Assembly: GCA_000310025.1 (NCBI GenBank)
Contig: FN648422.1
Coordinates: 122,526-186,525, forward strand
Length of the DNA stretch: 64,000 nucleotides
Direction: 5' to 3'
Origin: Ectocarpus siliculosus
Lineage: Eukaryota; Sar; Phaeophyceae; Ectocarpales; Ectocarpaceae
A model generated the notes under the pieces. That model saw only the letters and a list, made by a program, of their open reading frames with translations. It was not told the origin of the DNA and did no database searches. Below, piece by piece: positions 52,701-60,806 of the stretch. Numbering within the stretch: position 1 is the stretch's first letter; every line of letters starts with the position of its first letter. A program made the position numbers and the translations under genes.

Positions 52701-55700
52701 CCCTTCTGGTGTTTGAGTGTTCGGGGCACGCCCTATTTTTGTCCTGGTGATATCTACCATTGAACGACTGGGCGCGTCTCCATCACAACATGAACATCAC
52801 AACACAACCGTCAGAGAGAGTTGGTAAGAGCCTCTCAAGCGTACCAAAATACTGTTAGCTTTCAGGGGCAAACACTCTTCTGACATAAAATCTTTCTCCC
52901 GTCTCTATTTCGCGACACCTTCGCTCTGCGGCGCCGACCACAAGAAGTTTCTCTCGACGACTCAACAGGCAGAAAGTGCGCCAGGAGCTAGAACATCTCT
53001 ACCCGAGACCGACCACGGAAAAAAAGAAGGGTGTTCTTCAACAACTAGCCCGCAAAACGGCGTTTCAAGTATCCTTTCGCACCCGTCCACGTCGTCGTCG
53101 TCGTAGCCGGGGAGAGGGTCTTCGAAATCCTTGTCCTCGCTGTGCTCCATGGCCCAGTCCAAGGCCGCGTTAAAGCTCTTGTTCTTCGTCTTGAGGGCGG
53201 CGCGACGTGCTCCCTAATAGCATAGCGTGTGGGTACAGCGTTTTTTCACATAGGGCTTTACGTTAACAAAGCTTTGTTTTGAGAGAGAGACACGCTCGCC
53301 GAGGTTTCAGCGCAGGATGGATGCATGTTTGTTTGGTGGTGGTTGTTACCGGAAGATGGGTGTCAGTGTGCCATCGTCCGTCGAAGGAACAACGGGAAGG
53401 ATAGGATCACTTTGAGCGAGACGCACCGTACTGATGAAATACAGCAGTTCTGTGTCAGGATGATACATTCGTTGACGTGGCAGCACCACAGCCTCGCCGC
53501 ATCAAACACTTCTCTCCCAGAATCTCCCAGATCTCCCCAGTCTTGGTCAGCAAAGTTTGTGTCTGTTGGGGAGACTGTTAGCTTGGACGCTCAGGCCATA
53601 CTGCTGTTTCACAGAGGGGTAGGCTTACCTAAGAATGACAACAGCAACAAAAAACACAACAGTCGCGTTTGGGAAGGCTTCCGTAACGCCCGTCCTTCCG
53701 CGTACGGCGCTTCCGCCCACCGGAGACGCGCCATTCCGGGTAAATCGTAAAGCATTAGGGTTGATACTAGGAATACAGGCGCAAGAGTCAAGAGTCAATA
53801 GTGCACCCTGGACGCAAGGCACATAAATGACACTGAAGTTGGGGCAGGGAGCGAGAACACACATTTTCTGAGAAGGACATGTCGAGAAGGCCTTTCACGA
53901 TCTCTGGGTCAGGCTGCATCCTCCCTTCCTTCTCCTGCTTTTTAAGCCGGGCGCGTTCCTTCGCCAGCCTGCGAGACGAAAAAGGGGAGTATACCGCAGC
54001 GAAAAGGGTGCACAACAGCGAAAATGAGGTACAGCAGCCATGTTAGCAACGGCGAAAGACCTATGGAAAGGCGAGGGGCGGGGTTGGGACTGATATGTGC
54101 GAGTGTGTTTTGAGCTGTTAATCTATTCATAGCATCGATCGCCACAACCGGTTGACCAATGAAAATACGCCAGCCATATCACAGGATGAAAAAGGTTTCG
54201 CCGGTGTTTTCTCGTCTGTTGGATGCAAGATCAAAAATCTATACATACAGCATCACTGCAATACCCTGTACTGCTGCAAAACATCGCATGATAGTACTGC
54301 ATGATGGTGCTATATGTCATGAAATGATACCTGGCTTTCTCGTTCTCGCGATCCTGCTCCCGCTCTGCCTCGTACTTGTCGCCGCCGAGATCCTTGGGGT
54401 CCACGGCGTACAGCCCATGCCGCAGCTCCGGGGTCATGTAGATAGCCTATGCGTGACAACAGCGGCAGGTATCATTGTTAGTCGTGTAGATAGCCTATCT
54501 TCAGGGTTATGGTTAGAGCTAGGCTGCGATTCGTTAATTTCGCACAGATTCTCCACACGCCCCCATGCCAGCACTAGACTCTAGACACAATATCAGTACC
54601 GATAAGGTAAAGCCTGTGACAACGCTCAAACTTGACACTCGGGCGGTGGGCGTGTTTCTCTTGAAAGTAGGCACTCCAAGTATAAAACCTAGTCCTTGCC
54701 GCCATGTCTTCCCGCGTAAGGGGAGCGATTGCGTTGCATCCTACTACGGTTTATTGCGGATTTATCAAGTTCAGGTATCACCGCCCAGGCGCATGCATCA
54801 TAGGATATGTGTCAATCCCGGTGCGGGAGTCCCTGTTTTACCAACATGGGATCACTGCTGCCGCCGTAGCTGCCGTCTAGACCATGCATGGTGGTGGATA
54901 CTCATGTCCGTCCATCTCTACTGCTAAAGGCCTGGGAAGGCGCACTGGCGCCCTGGTACATGCTAAACTCCTCCAGTAACATGAGTTTCGAGAGAGCAAG
55001 TGCGCATGCTTTTCACACTCCGTTTATCAAGCCGTCAGATCAGATGCCGCGGTCTCCACAAGGCAGAGAAAATGCTAGCGACGGACAAACATCAACGGCG
55101 GGGTGGAGAATATCTATATGCGTCGATGCGTTTTGCAAACCCCGTTCTGCTCGAGCTCACATAGTCCGCGTGAAAACCATACGCCGTTCATCATGTATTT
55201 GATCAATATTTCTGTCTCGAAATCTACTTGCGCACTACTTCTGTATGCCACGAAACGGCACATCCGATAACAAAAAAAAAAAAAAAGAGTCGGCAAGCAA
55301 CGAATCTACTACTGTAGATACCACCAGGTCGGGTTCACAACAGCAGGCAAAGACGGAACAAAGCGTAAGAGTCTACTGCACGCACCTGTAGGAGAGCGTT
55401 GAGGTAGCACGTGGCTCCCTGGTTGTCAAGCCCGACGAAGCCACTCTCCGCGCGGCCTAGCGCCTCCTCATCCCCCTGCCAAGCACGGTGGGAGGGGGAC
55501 AAGACAGAGAACGTTCAGAAAGAGCGAGATTTCTCCATGATCACATGCACACATTCGGGGCCAGAGGGGAGACAGAGCGAGAACACGCCTTTCCGAGTAC
55601 GCAGCACATACACCTAACAGACAATCACATAGAGCAAGCGGCAGAGGAGGATGAAATGGGTGTGGTGAGGACCCAAACGTCTGCTTGAACCTCCGGTCGA

Positions 55701-55930
55701 GTATACGGTGTGTGTCTATTGCAGATGTCCCACCCACCAGCCCACATCGTGTATCTCTCTCTCTCTCTCTTTCTGCAGTAACAAAACATGCACATACTTG
55801 GATTTCCGGCACCCATGTGGGCCACGCGCAATCCAAGAGAGCAGGGAAAGGCTTTCACCTGCTGGACGGTAGGGCCGCTGCTGTCATCGATTTCCTCGAA
55901 CATGTTTTTGAAGGCTCCAAGATGTGCCAT
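23001..55930 (-). CDS. Giant ubiquitin-specific protease (USP/C19 family) with UBA, UIM-like motif and ubiquitin-like-rich tail, 41 exons
   Basis: Predicted cysteine deubiquitinase cleaving ubiquitin from proteins. Forty-one exons chain in phase to about 2,470 residues; exon coordinates are in the four segment entries. The ATG at 55930 starts MAHLGAFKNMFEEIDD, and the stop is at 23001. Catalytic residues seen: Cys47 in GLDNQGATCYLNALLQ, QHDAHEL box, His497 in YSGHYHALIRD, Asp752 in RWFSFDDRK. The finger region has two CxxC pairs (KCLHCG, YFCDQC). The core most resembles the USP40/USP47 group (MTPELR after the Cys box; YEGDLANQ; FEGAETAYLLIYRS), but the whole protein is far larger than those (about 1,200-1,400 residues). 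A UBA domain is inserted after the Cys box. One gene is favoured over several because no junction breaks phase. Introns are full of simple and tandem repeats and hold a tRNA gene. Least certain: exon 13 start, exons 17, 23, 32, 33 and 35. Confidence 0.9.
23179..23341. repeat. (GA)n microsatellite
   Basis: A short GA run at 23191-23210 and a long one at 23281-23341, close to the acceptor of the last protease exon at 23168 (CT-rich on the coding strand, so it may act as an extended pyrimidine tract). Confidence 0.95.
23513..23905. repeat. 13-base minisatellite, about 30 copies
   Basis: Tandem array of the unit AACATCATCTGAT, with variants AACAGCATCTGAT, AACAGAATCTGAT and AACATCATCTGGT. It lies in the last intron of the protease gene. 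Confidence 0.95.
27703..27792. repeat. Compound GA / GACA / CA microsatellite
   Basis: GAGA runs pass into a GACA run and then a CA run, within the protease intron between exons 36 and 37. Confidence 0.9.
28718..28762. repeat. GGAAGAAA-type purine repeat
   Basis: Tandem GGAAGAAA/GGAAGGAA units in the intron between protease exons 34 and 35. Confidence 0.85.
30091..30132. repeat. (CAG)14 tract, intronic
   Basis: Pure triplet repeat in the intron between protease exons 33 and 34. Similar shorter intronic CAG tracts occur at about 39671-39701, 42007-42027 and 47300-47325, and a (GGC)n tract at 49679-49715. Confidence 0.95.
36358..36470. other. Assembly gap (60 N at 36387-36446) between poly-G runs
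   Basis: Undetermined bases between two homopolymer G runs in the intron between protease exons 24 and 25. The exon 25 acceptor (36336) is intact just outside it. Confidence 0.97.
37575..37735. repeat. Two diverged tandem copies reaching the exon 23 donor
   Basis: The units 37575-37645 and 37663-37735 align (TATTCAATGG... and TATTCCAATGG..., both ending around GAACGACTC). The second copy runs into the 5' splice site of protease exon 23 (exon end 37727); the first lies in the intron. Confidence 0.75.
40285..40600. repeat. Tandem repeat of about 57-65 bases, five degenerate copies
   Basis: Recurring strings TTTGCTCGTGTCGCACAAGG and CTTGAAAACGT, at 40289, 40412, 40469 and 40526 plus degenerate copies, in the intron after protease exon 20. 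Confidence 0.85.
41187..41446. repeat. Tandem repeat of about 104 bases covering the exon 19 donor
   Basis: Copies start at 41187, 41289 and 41395 (each near ACAGGACCAAGGCAAA). The third is cut short where it meets the donor of protease exon 19 (exon end 41444). All three contain a CTCACC-like donor core on the + strand. Confidence 0.8.
42838..42953. repeat. 19-base minisatellite, about 6 copies
   Basis: Tandem GTGGATTAACCACCACCTT units, one with an A variant, in the intron between protease exons 17 and 18. Each unit contains a small GTGG/CCAC inverted repeat. Confidence 0.92.
43718..43725 (-). terminator. RNA polymerase III terminator of tRNA-Asp
   Basis: Eight consecutive T on the - strand immediately 3' of the tRNA discriminator base. 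Confidence 0.85.
43726..43797 (-). tRNA. tRNA-Asp (anticodon GUC)
   Basis: The - strand folds as a 72-base cloverleaf. The acceptor stem is GGAGCTG with CAGCTTC (one G-T pair), the D arm contains GGTATAATGGTTAG, and the anticodon stem GATCC/GGATC holds the loop CTGTCAC (anticodon GTC). The T arm is CCGGG-TTCAATT-CCCGG and the discriminator is G, as usual for tRNA-Asp. No CCA is encoded and no intron is present. A run of eight T follows directly (43725-43718), a Pol III terminator. It lies in the intron between protease exons 16 and 17, on the same strand. Confidence 0.96.
43871..44093. mobile_element. MITE-like inverted-repeat element, copy 2
   Basis: A 223-base element with near-perfect inverted ends (ATACCGTATATGACACAAGA and its complement) extending about 50 bases inward to TTTTCAAAGCTC. 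It is homologous to 12969-13190. It lies 74 bases upstream of the tRNA-Asp gene, in the same protease intron. No coding capacity. Confidence 0.8.
44809..48284 (-). other. Protease segment B: exons 12-16, insertion with UIM-like motif and Asp box
   Basis: Exons (descending): 48284-48137, 47212-47034, 46071-45885, 45529-45303, 44888-44809; residues 509 to about 782. Exon 12 begins GRWLPPSG, directly continuing the His-box strand. Exon 13 (start uncertain; the acceptor after CGAAAAAG is weak) has a Gln run and a charged helix. Exon 14 starts VFKPRLDKFIKDHADVFML. Exon 15 starts with SDPELEEVLRLSLQQQ, which fits the ubiquitin-interacting-motif pattern (acidic patch, then Leu/Ala, then invariant Ser), and ends RWFSFDDRK with the third catalytic residue. 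Exon 16 supplies VTPISIRDLQKPFEGAETAY plus LLIYRS, the C-terminal strands of the USP fold. The His-to-Asp distance is thus about 255 residues instead of a few tens. Confidence 0.82.
47539..47718. repeat. Two tandem copies of an ~89-base unit
   Basis: Both copies contain CAACGTGCAAGACTCAACAA followed by GAGTGAAACCTCGTGTTTGTG; 47539-47627 and 47628-47718. They lie in the intron between protease exons 12 and 13. Confidence 0.9.
48253..48424. repeat. Triplicated acceptor segment of protease exon 12
   Basis: Copies at 48253-48310, 48315-48358 and 48367-48424 share GGGAGCCACCGGCCCTGTC and CCAACCAATCA. The first holds the real acceptor and first codons of exon 12 (48284). The other two reproduce the AG acceptor and GRWLPP codons, but each frame then meets TAA. 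Confidence 0.9.
50290..50436. repeat. Triplicated donor segment of protease exon 9
   Basis: About 50-base units: the string AACCTATTGAGGC occurs at the exon 9 donor (around 50423-50435) and again at about 50376-50388, with a diverged AACCGGTTGAGGC at about 50324-50336. The two inner copies also share ATGTCGCTSTCAAGCTCC. Confidence 0.8.
52141..52540. other. Assembly gap (100 N at 52325-52424) with corrupted duplicate flanks
   Basis: The sequences just outside the gap are low-quality copies of the intact flanks. The stretch 52165-52265 is a degraded version of 52535-52640, and 52430-52515 is a degraded version of 52065-52155, with bases dropped and homopolymers lengthened. Two poly-G runs (52141-52164, 52510-52527) mark the joins. 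The region is intronic if exon 6 starts at 52105. Confidence 0.9.
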
Positions 55931-57324
55931 CTTTGCTGGCAACGATGAAGTGCCTCTCCTTGTCTCGCCGCAAACCAACCACCTATCCTTCGGCCTGCCA
56001 AGCCGCGACACTTGAACTCTGTCTCCGAGCCAAGTGCCCGCACTGAACACTTGCCTACGCTCAGCTTTCGAATAAACAAAGTGCTCTGAAGGCACCGACG
56101 CACGAGACTGGCGGTCCGGACGCCGCACTGCTCTGCTCACCGTGGGCTTGGCAAACCAGGGGGGGGGTCGCAAAATCGGCGTATCTATGTGCAGCATACC
56201 ACCCACAATTTTAAAAATCGGATTGTGCGGTCAGCGGTCAGCGCATCGCACAACAGCGGATCCACAGATCCACAGCTGCATCATCCACCATGCTTTCACG
56301 GGTTCATGACAGACTCACATAGTAACCAGCAGGTATCCCACAAGCCTCACCGCAACTAATTCAACATATTCCTTCGAACGGGTTAGCATCTGGAACGTGG
56401 CTGATGGCAACTTTGTTTGTTCTGACAAAGGCACAAGCACACTAGTCTACAGTATTTTACGGTGACGGTTTCAGGTCGCCGACGAGAGATGGGCACACAC
56501 AATTCTACAACGCCCGACAGCAACGACTCTACGATACAATATCCGCTTGCCTCGAGCGCAGACCATTGTTCTTTGCGTGTAGTCGTTGGTGAAAGCACGT
56601 GTCAAAACTCTTGGGTCCGGGATCGAGTGGACAACGGAACTGTACACAAAGGAGTCGAAAGACTTGATCGGCTAACAACGCGCTGTGCAGGCCGAGTGCA
56701 GGGGACGGTGAGCATGATCCGCGAACCTTCCCACAATACATGAAACACCAACGACGCTGTATCAGCCTTGCCGTCCCGCAAGCTAAAAGGGAGACCCAGG
56801 CTTCTGGCATGATTCCCCAGAGAAATGTCTGTGTGTTGACAAGGGCGCGATAGCCTTTCTAACCTCAGCTGTCATCCGTCGCAATGCACTATCCATGATT
56901 GATCCCGGATCGGCGGGGTACGCAGCCCGATTACTGCAGTCTGTCTTGTCGATATGAATACCCCGACCTCCAGCAAAGCTCCTTGCATCTGTCAAGCCCG
57001 TTTGAAAGCCGCATGTGGTGCTTTATTAGTCTCGTGTGTTGTCGAGCCCACAATACTGCTGGTCGACAGGTCGATCGCTGTGTTGCGTTGTTAGTTACCG
57101 AAGTCACACAAACAACTTCCTTAGTCTATACCAAAGGCTACAGCATCAGCTCTGTACAGCACACTTCCGACAGTACTCCGCAACTTCCTTCTCCTGGCAG
57201 CACGCCCTGGCAGAACTCTGAGCACCAACATTGTACTCATCATGTTAACAAACCTGAAGACCGCATCCCCTACAACCACCTAAACTCTGGCTACCCTTGA
57301 TGTTCAGCAAAATCTCATCTTAGC
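55931..57324. promoter_or_regulatory. Divergent intergenic region between protease and MORN genes
   Basis: About 1.4 kb separate the two divergent start codons (55930 on -, 57325 on +), so both promoters should lie here. No exon, RNA gene or clear TATA motif was recognised; one CT-rich tract at 55748-55778 is inside protease intron 1, not here. Confidence 0.5.
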
Positions 57325-59361
57325 ATGAGCGACAACAGAGACACCGACGAAGAACAGGCGCCTCCAGAGCCAGAGACAGGAGAAGGGAAGTTCGTGTTTC
57401 CGAACGGCGCGGTGTATGGTAAGAAGTGGACACCGGCGCTCACTCATGCCATGGCTGACTCATGGTATCACATTTATTCCGCTATATCGCCGATGAAGTA
57501 TGACGTCGACGGCTCCCTCGGAGTACATACACGTATCGGAACTAACGAACCCCATGCGCTAGAAGCTTCGCGTTCCATCAAGACGCAAACAACCGCAGCT
57601 CCAGAACGCAAGCCTTTTTACAACGACGTCTACCAAACGCAGCCCTTGCATGCCTTACATCTATTGTTACTTAAGTTTGCCTTGGCCGACATGTACATGT
57701 TATTTGGAGCGAAAGTATCAACTACTACAGTAGTATGCTGTATGCATACCTCCATATATACGTCAGCGGTACTCGCCGTGCCACTTTCTTCGACTCGTCG
57801 CCATTGCCAGGTGCTTCCTCAGCATTGCTGATTTTGGTCTTTCTCTACGAAGTACCTCTACACCTTGCAGACCTAAACCAGCCAGTGAAAGCTTACATTC
57901 ATGAGTGCAAGAACGCACGTACTCTATGTAGATTGCAATGGGCGTGACATTGAACTGCTCCATTTACTCGGGGCAACGGTGTTGAGGAAGCGTGACAAGC
58001 GGGGCATGCATGAGATCTGCTACCGTTTACTATGCAATTATTATCGTTTTCTTGCTTTCAGAGGGACAATATATCGTGATCGATGGCGTCAAGAAGCGTA
58101 ACGGCTTTGGCACGCACACAAATGGAAAGGACAAATACATTGGAGAGTGGCAGCTCGACTCAATGCACGGTCAAGGTAAGAAAACGCAATAGTATATTTC
58201 CAACAGATGTAGCAGCCGTCGGTTAGGTTATTGTGGGGTACAAGAACGCCCTTGTTGTCCAGAGAAAAAAGGACCAAGACATGTCACTTAGAGCTGCAGC
58301 CTAGATCTTGTGCGCTGGTCCAATCCAAGGGGGTCATGGTTCCCTTCCTTCTTGTACGGGCATCCGGCCGATGATCGAGGGAATCATAATGACGCGCTAG
58401 TCTCGCATAGTTTTCTGCGTGCCGCCGACGCCGGGTTACGGTAGACACTACAGCGTATCGCCACGGGACTGGGTACTTCTCCACCAAACAAAATCCTCGA
58501 AAACCTGCACTATGCTACGCTACATGCTGTTTCAAACGGAAACGGCTTCCTATGTATATGTAGCCTTTCCCCAAGGCAATAGGAAAGTTCCGGCGCGACC
58601 TTCCACCCGTGTTACCCCAGCTGATGCGTACACTACTTCCGAGAAGGTGTAGACTACTTAGTCTGACGTCTAGAAGTATGGAATAACAACGCACACCGCC
58701 TCCCCATCCACCCCCATCCATCACAGGAAACACGTTCAGGCTCTGTGTGGTTGAATCCATTCCACATTAACCAGGGGCGGCTCTGCAGTATACAACACCG
58801 CAAAGAGCTGGACAGTTGATATAGTGGTAGCCATCCTGAACTCGTGCGATATGTTCGTATTCTTGATGAGGCATATTTGCAACCTAAACCTACCGACACT
58901 TTGCCCCACGGTGTCGTTCAGGTGAGATGATATTTTCCTCGGACGCCAGCTACCGGGGCTCTTTCGCAGGCAACAAGTTCCACGGTGAAGGGCGGTACGA
59001 GTGGAACGATGGCGCTACCTATGAGGGTGGCTGGAGAGAGAACAAGTAAGGCCGCGCTCCACCGCTACAGAAAACTTCATATTTGGCCGCACGTTAGTCT
59101 GCGTCGATGATACCGTCGATTGGCGAAACTATTGAATGAAACTACAGTATTTGGCCACCCTACTAAAAAAGAACTGATATGTGTTAACAACAGCACCGTC
59201 GATTGGCGAAAGCGTTGAATGGCACCCTCGTTCCTCGCCCAACCACGGTGAGCAGGATGCATGGGAAGGGGTGTTACTCGGACAGCGAAAAGAGCCGTTG
59301 GGAGGGAGACTTCTTCAACGGGATGTACGACAATGGTCGCGCAAAGGTGGCTCTTCGCTGA
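57325..59361 (+). CDS. MORN-repeat protein, 145 residues, 4 exons, complete
   Basis: Small protein made of MORN repeats, which typically bind acidic phospholipids or scaffold membrane-cytoskeleton contacts; its role here is unknown. Exons 57325-57418, 58062-58175, 58922-59045 and 59256-59361 join in matching phases (1, 1, 2). After an acidic N-terminus (residues 1-19), units read GEGKFVFPNGAVYEGQYI, KRNGFGTHTNGKDKYIGEWQ, MHGQGEMIFSSDASYRGSF, FHGEGRYEWNDGATYEGGW and MHGKGCYSDSEKSRWEGDF, i.e. about five repeats, ending NGRAKVALR and TGA. The size and repeat layout recall the small MORN2/MORN4/MORN5 proteins, several linked to cilia, but I cannot assign an orthologue. The start is the first ATG of the open frame, near the acidic leader. 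Confidence 0.92.
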
Positions 59362-60806
59362 GCGACAGCGGGCTCTTTGCACGTCGTATACATGGCCCGT
59401 TTTCATGTTGTGGCTATAGTTACGGCGCAATTGGATGGCGGCTTTTGACGCCGTCTGCTATTGGTACTTTGTGCGTGATTGCAGAACGATGAAGTAGCAC
59501 CGGTGAGGTGAAGAACATTTTTCGTGGTGTATATTTTTGTACGTAAAAATTTTACAACACATGTGGCTTGGAAACCACGTCACATTGCCACAACCAAGGC
59601 CGGCCCTTGTGGACCAACCACGTTTACCTAACGGCAAGGTCCTGTGCGAAGTGGTCCCTTTAGAATGATGGCACTTGCTCTGTTTCCCAAATGAGCATCA
59701 GTTTTGCAGAGTCCACATTGAGAGAGAACGCTCTGTCGCTGTAGTGTTGTGGGCTCGTTCCCCGCCCGGCGAAGACGAACCAAACTTGTCGAGCGGCAGA
59801 GAGAGGAAAAGGGTCTCGACTGCGGCACCGTTTTGTGCGGAGTGGTACGTCCGATTGGGCTCAACACTCCCATCCTTCGTTCCCCATCATGAGGGATCCT
59901 GACAACGCCGACGCACATGTGCGAAGGCAACAACAGCGTTCGATTCAAGTAAAAAAGCACTTGATGATATTAGAGCCCCTCCACGACAGCGATCTGTCGA
60001 GGCGAAACTGCCAGTCAAACGCGCAGCAACAAGCGGCGCCTTGCTTTAAGGTTGGTCTTTCTGATGGGGTCACAAGGGAAGCCCTTTCTCTTTCCCCCGC
60101 CAAAACACTCTGGATTCCGACCGCAGCGCAAATGTACTGTAGGCATGAAGCGGACGCCACCAACGGTGCCAAAGCGCGAGAACAACTTGGGAGTAAAGTA
60201 GCAGCGGTTGCCGCCCCAAGGTCATTTAGCCTCTCCATGTAAACAGAAACACGATGGACTTCCGGGTTGACACTAAGCCCCCGACTGCGGCAAAACGTAG
60301 CGTTGTCCCATGCACCGATCGCCCCTCCTGCAGTTTCGTCAGTGTCAAAGGAAGGCTTCTCTTCGTACACTTTTCGTGCGACCCGCAGCAGGCGCGATGG
60401 TTTCAGCAACGAGAAAAATTCTAGTGCCTCCACTGTCTTCCTCAACACTCCGCAGTACGTAGCATATGAGAAAAAGCAACGTGCCACACAACGGCTGCCG
60501 CAGCACAATGGTGCATGCATGGGTTCATACTCTGGAAGGAATGCAGATCAAGCTCCCGACAATGCATCCACCGCCTCGTTGTCTCTCACAACTTCCCTGC
60601 TACAAGCCCAAAAACTTGATTTGCTACAACGGATTTCTTCGAGGCAACTTTTCTTAAATCACTCGAGACACAAAAAAATAAAACGTTTTCAAGAAACAGA
60701 TTACTAACGGACGCGAACGCTTCGGCCAAAGTCGGCTACATAAACTGCAAGAACAAGAACAAAAACAAGTTTACAGCACCAGCTACACATCACAAATCAG
60801 GATTAA
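59362..60806. other. Intergenic between two convergent genes
   Basis: No exon or RNA gene seen in 1.4 kb between the MORN stop and the RAE1 stop. Presumably holds both 3'UTRs and polyadenylation sites. An open frame at 60267-60707 on + has no family resemblance. Confidence 0.5.

Larger units (their letters stand above)
49019..55930 (-). other. Protease segment A: exons 1-11, Cys box, UBA, finger and His box
   Basis: Exons (descending): 55930-55859, 55475-55386, 54446-54331, 53968-53863, 53213-53083, 52105-51943, 51642-51475, 51172-51086, 50571-50426, 49887-49755, 49330-49019. Residues 1-508. Exon 2 carries the Cys box; exon 3 the MTPELR helix and a charged coil. Exons 4-5 (about residues 110-150) form a UBA-like three-helix unit (PEIVKGLLDMSFSEN, then KSFNAALDWAMEHSED). 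Exon 6 has a Gly/Lys linker, then IPLELQRLFARLQ, the usual segment before the QHDAHEL box in exon 7. Exons 8-9 carry the zinc-finger-like CxxC pairs and PERLSGDNKYF. Exons 9-10 join ALPPVLIFSLNR to FEFDFETMERVKVK. Exon 11 ends in the His box. The exon 5 to 6 junction spans a damaged assembly stretch but still matches in phase (2 to 1). Confidence 0.9.

Noticed and set aside
60267-60707. A 146-codon open frame on + between the MORN and RAE1 genes
   Set aside because: No family resemblance, no splice partners, and mirrored by an equally long frame on the opposite strand.
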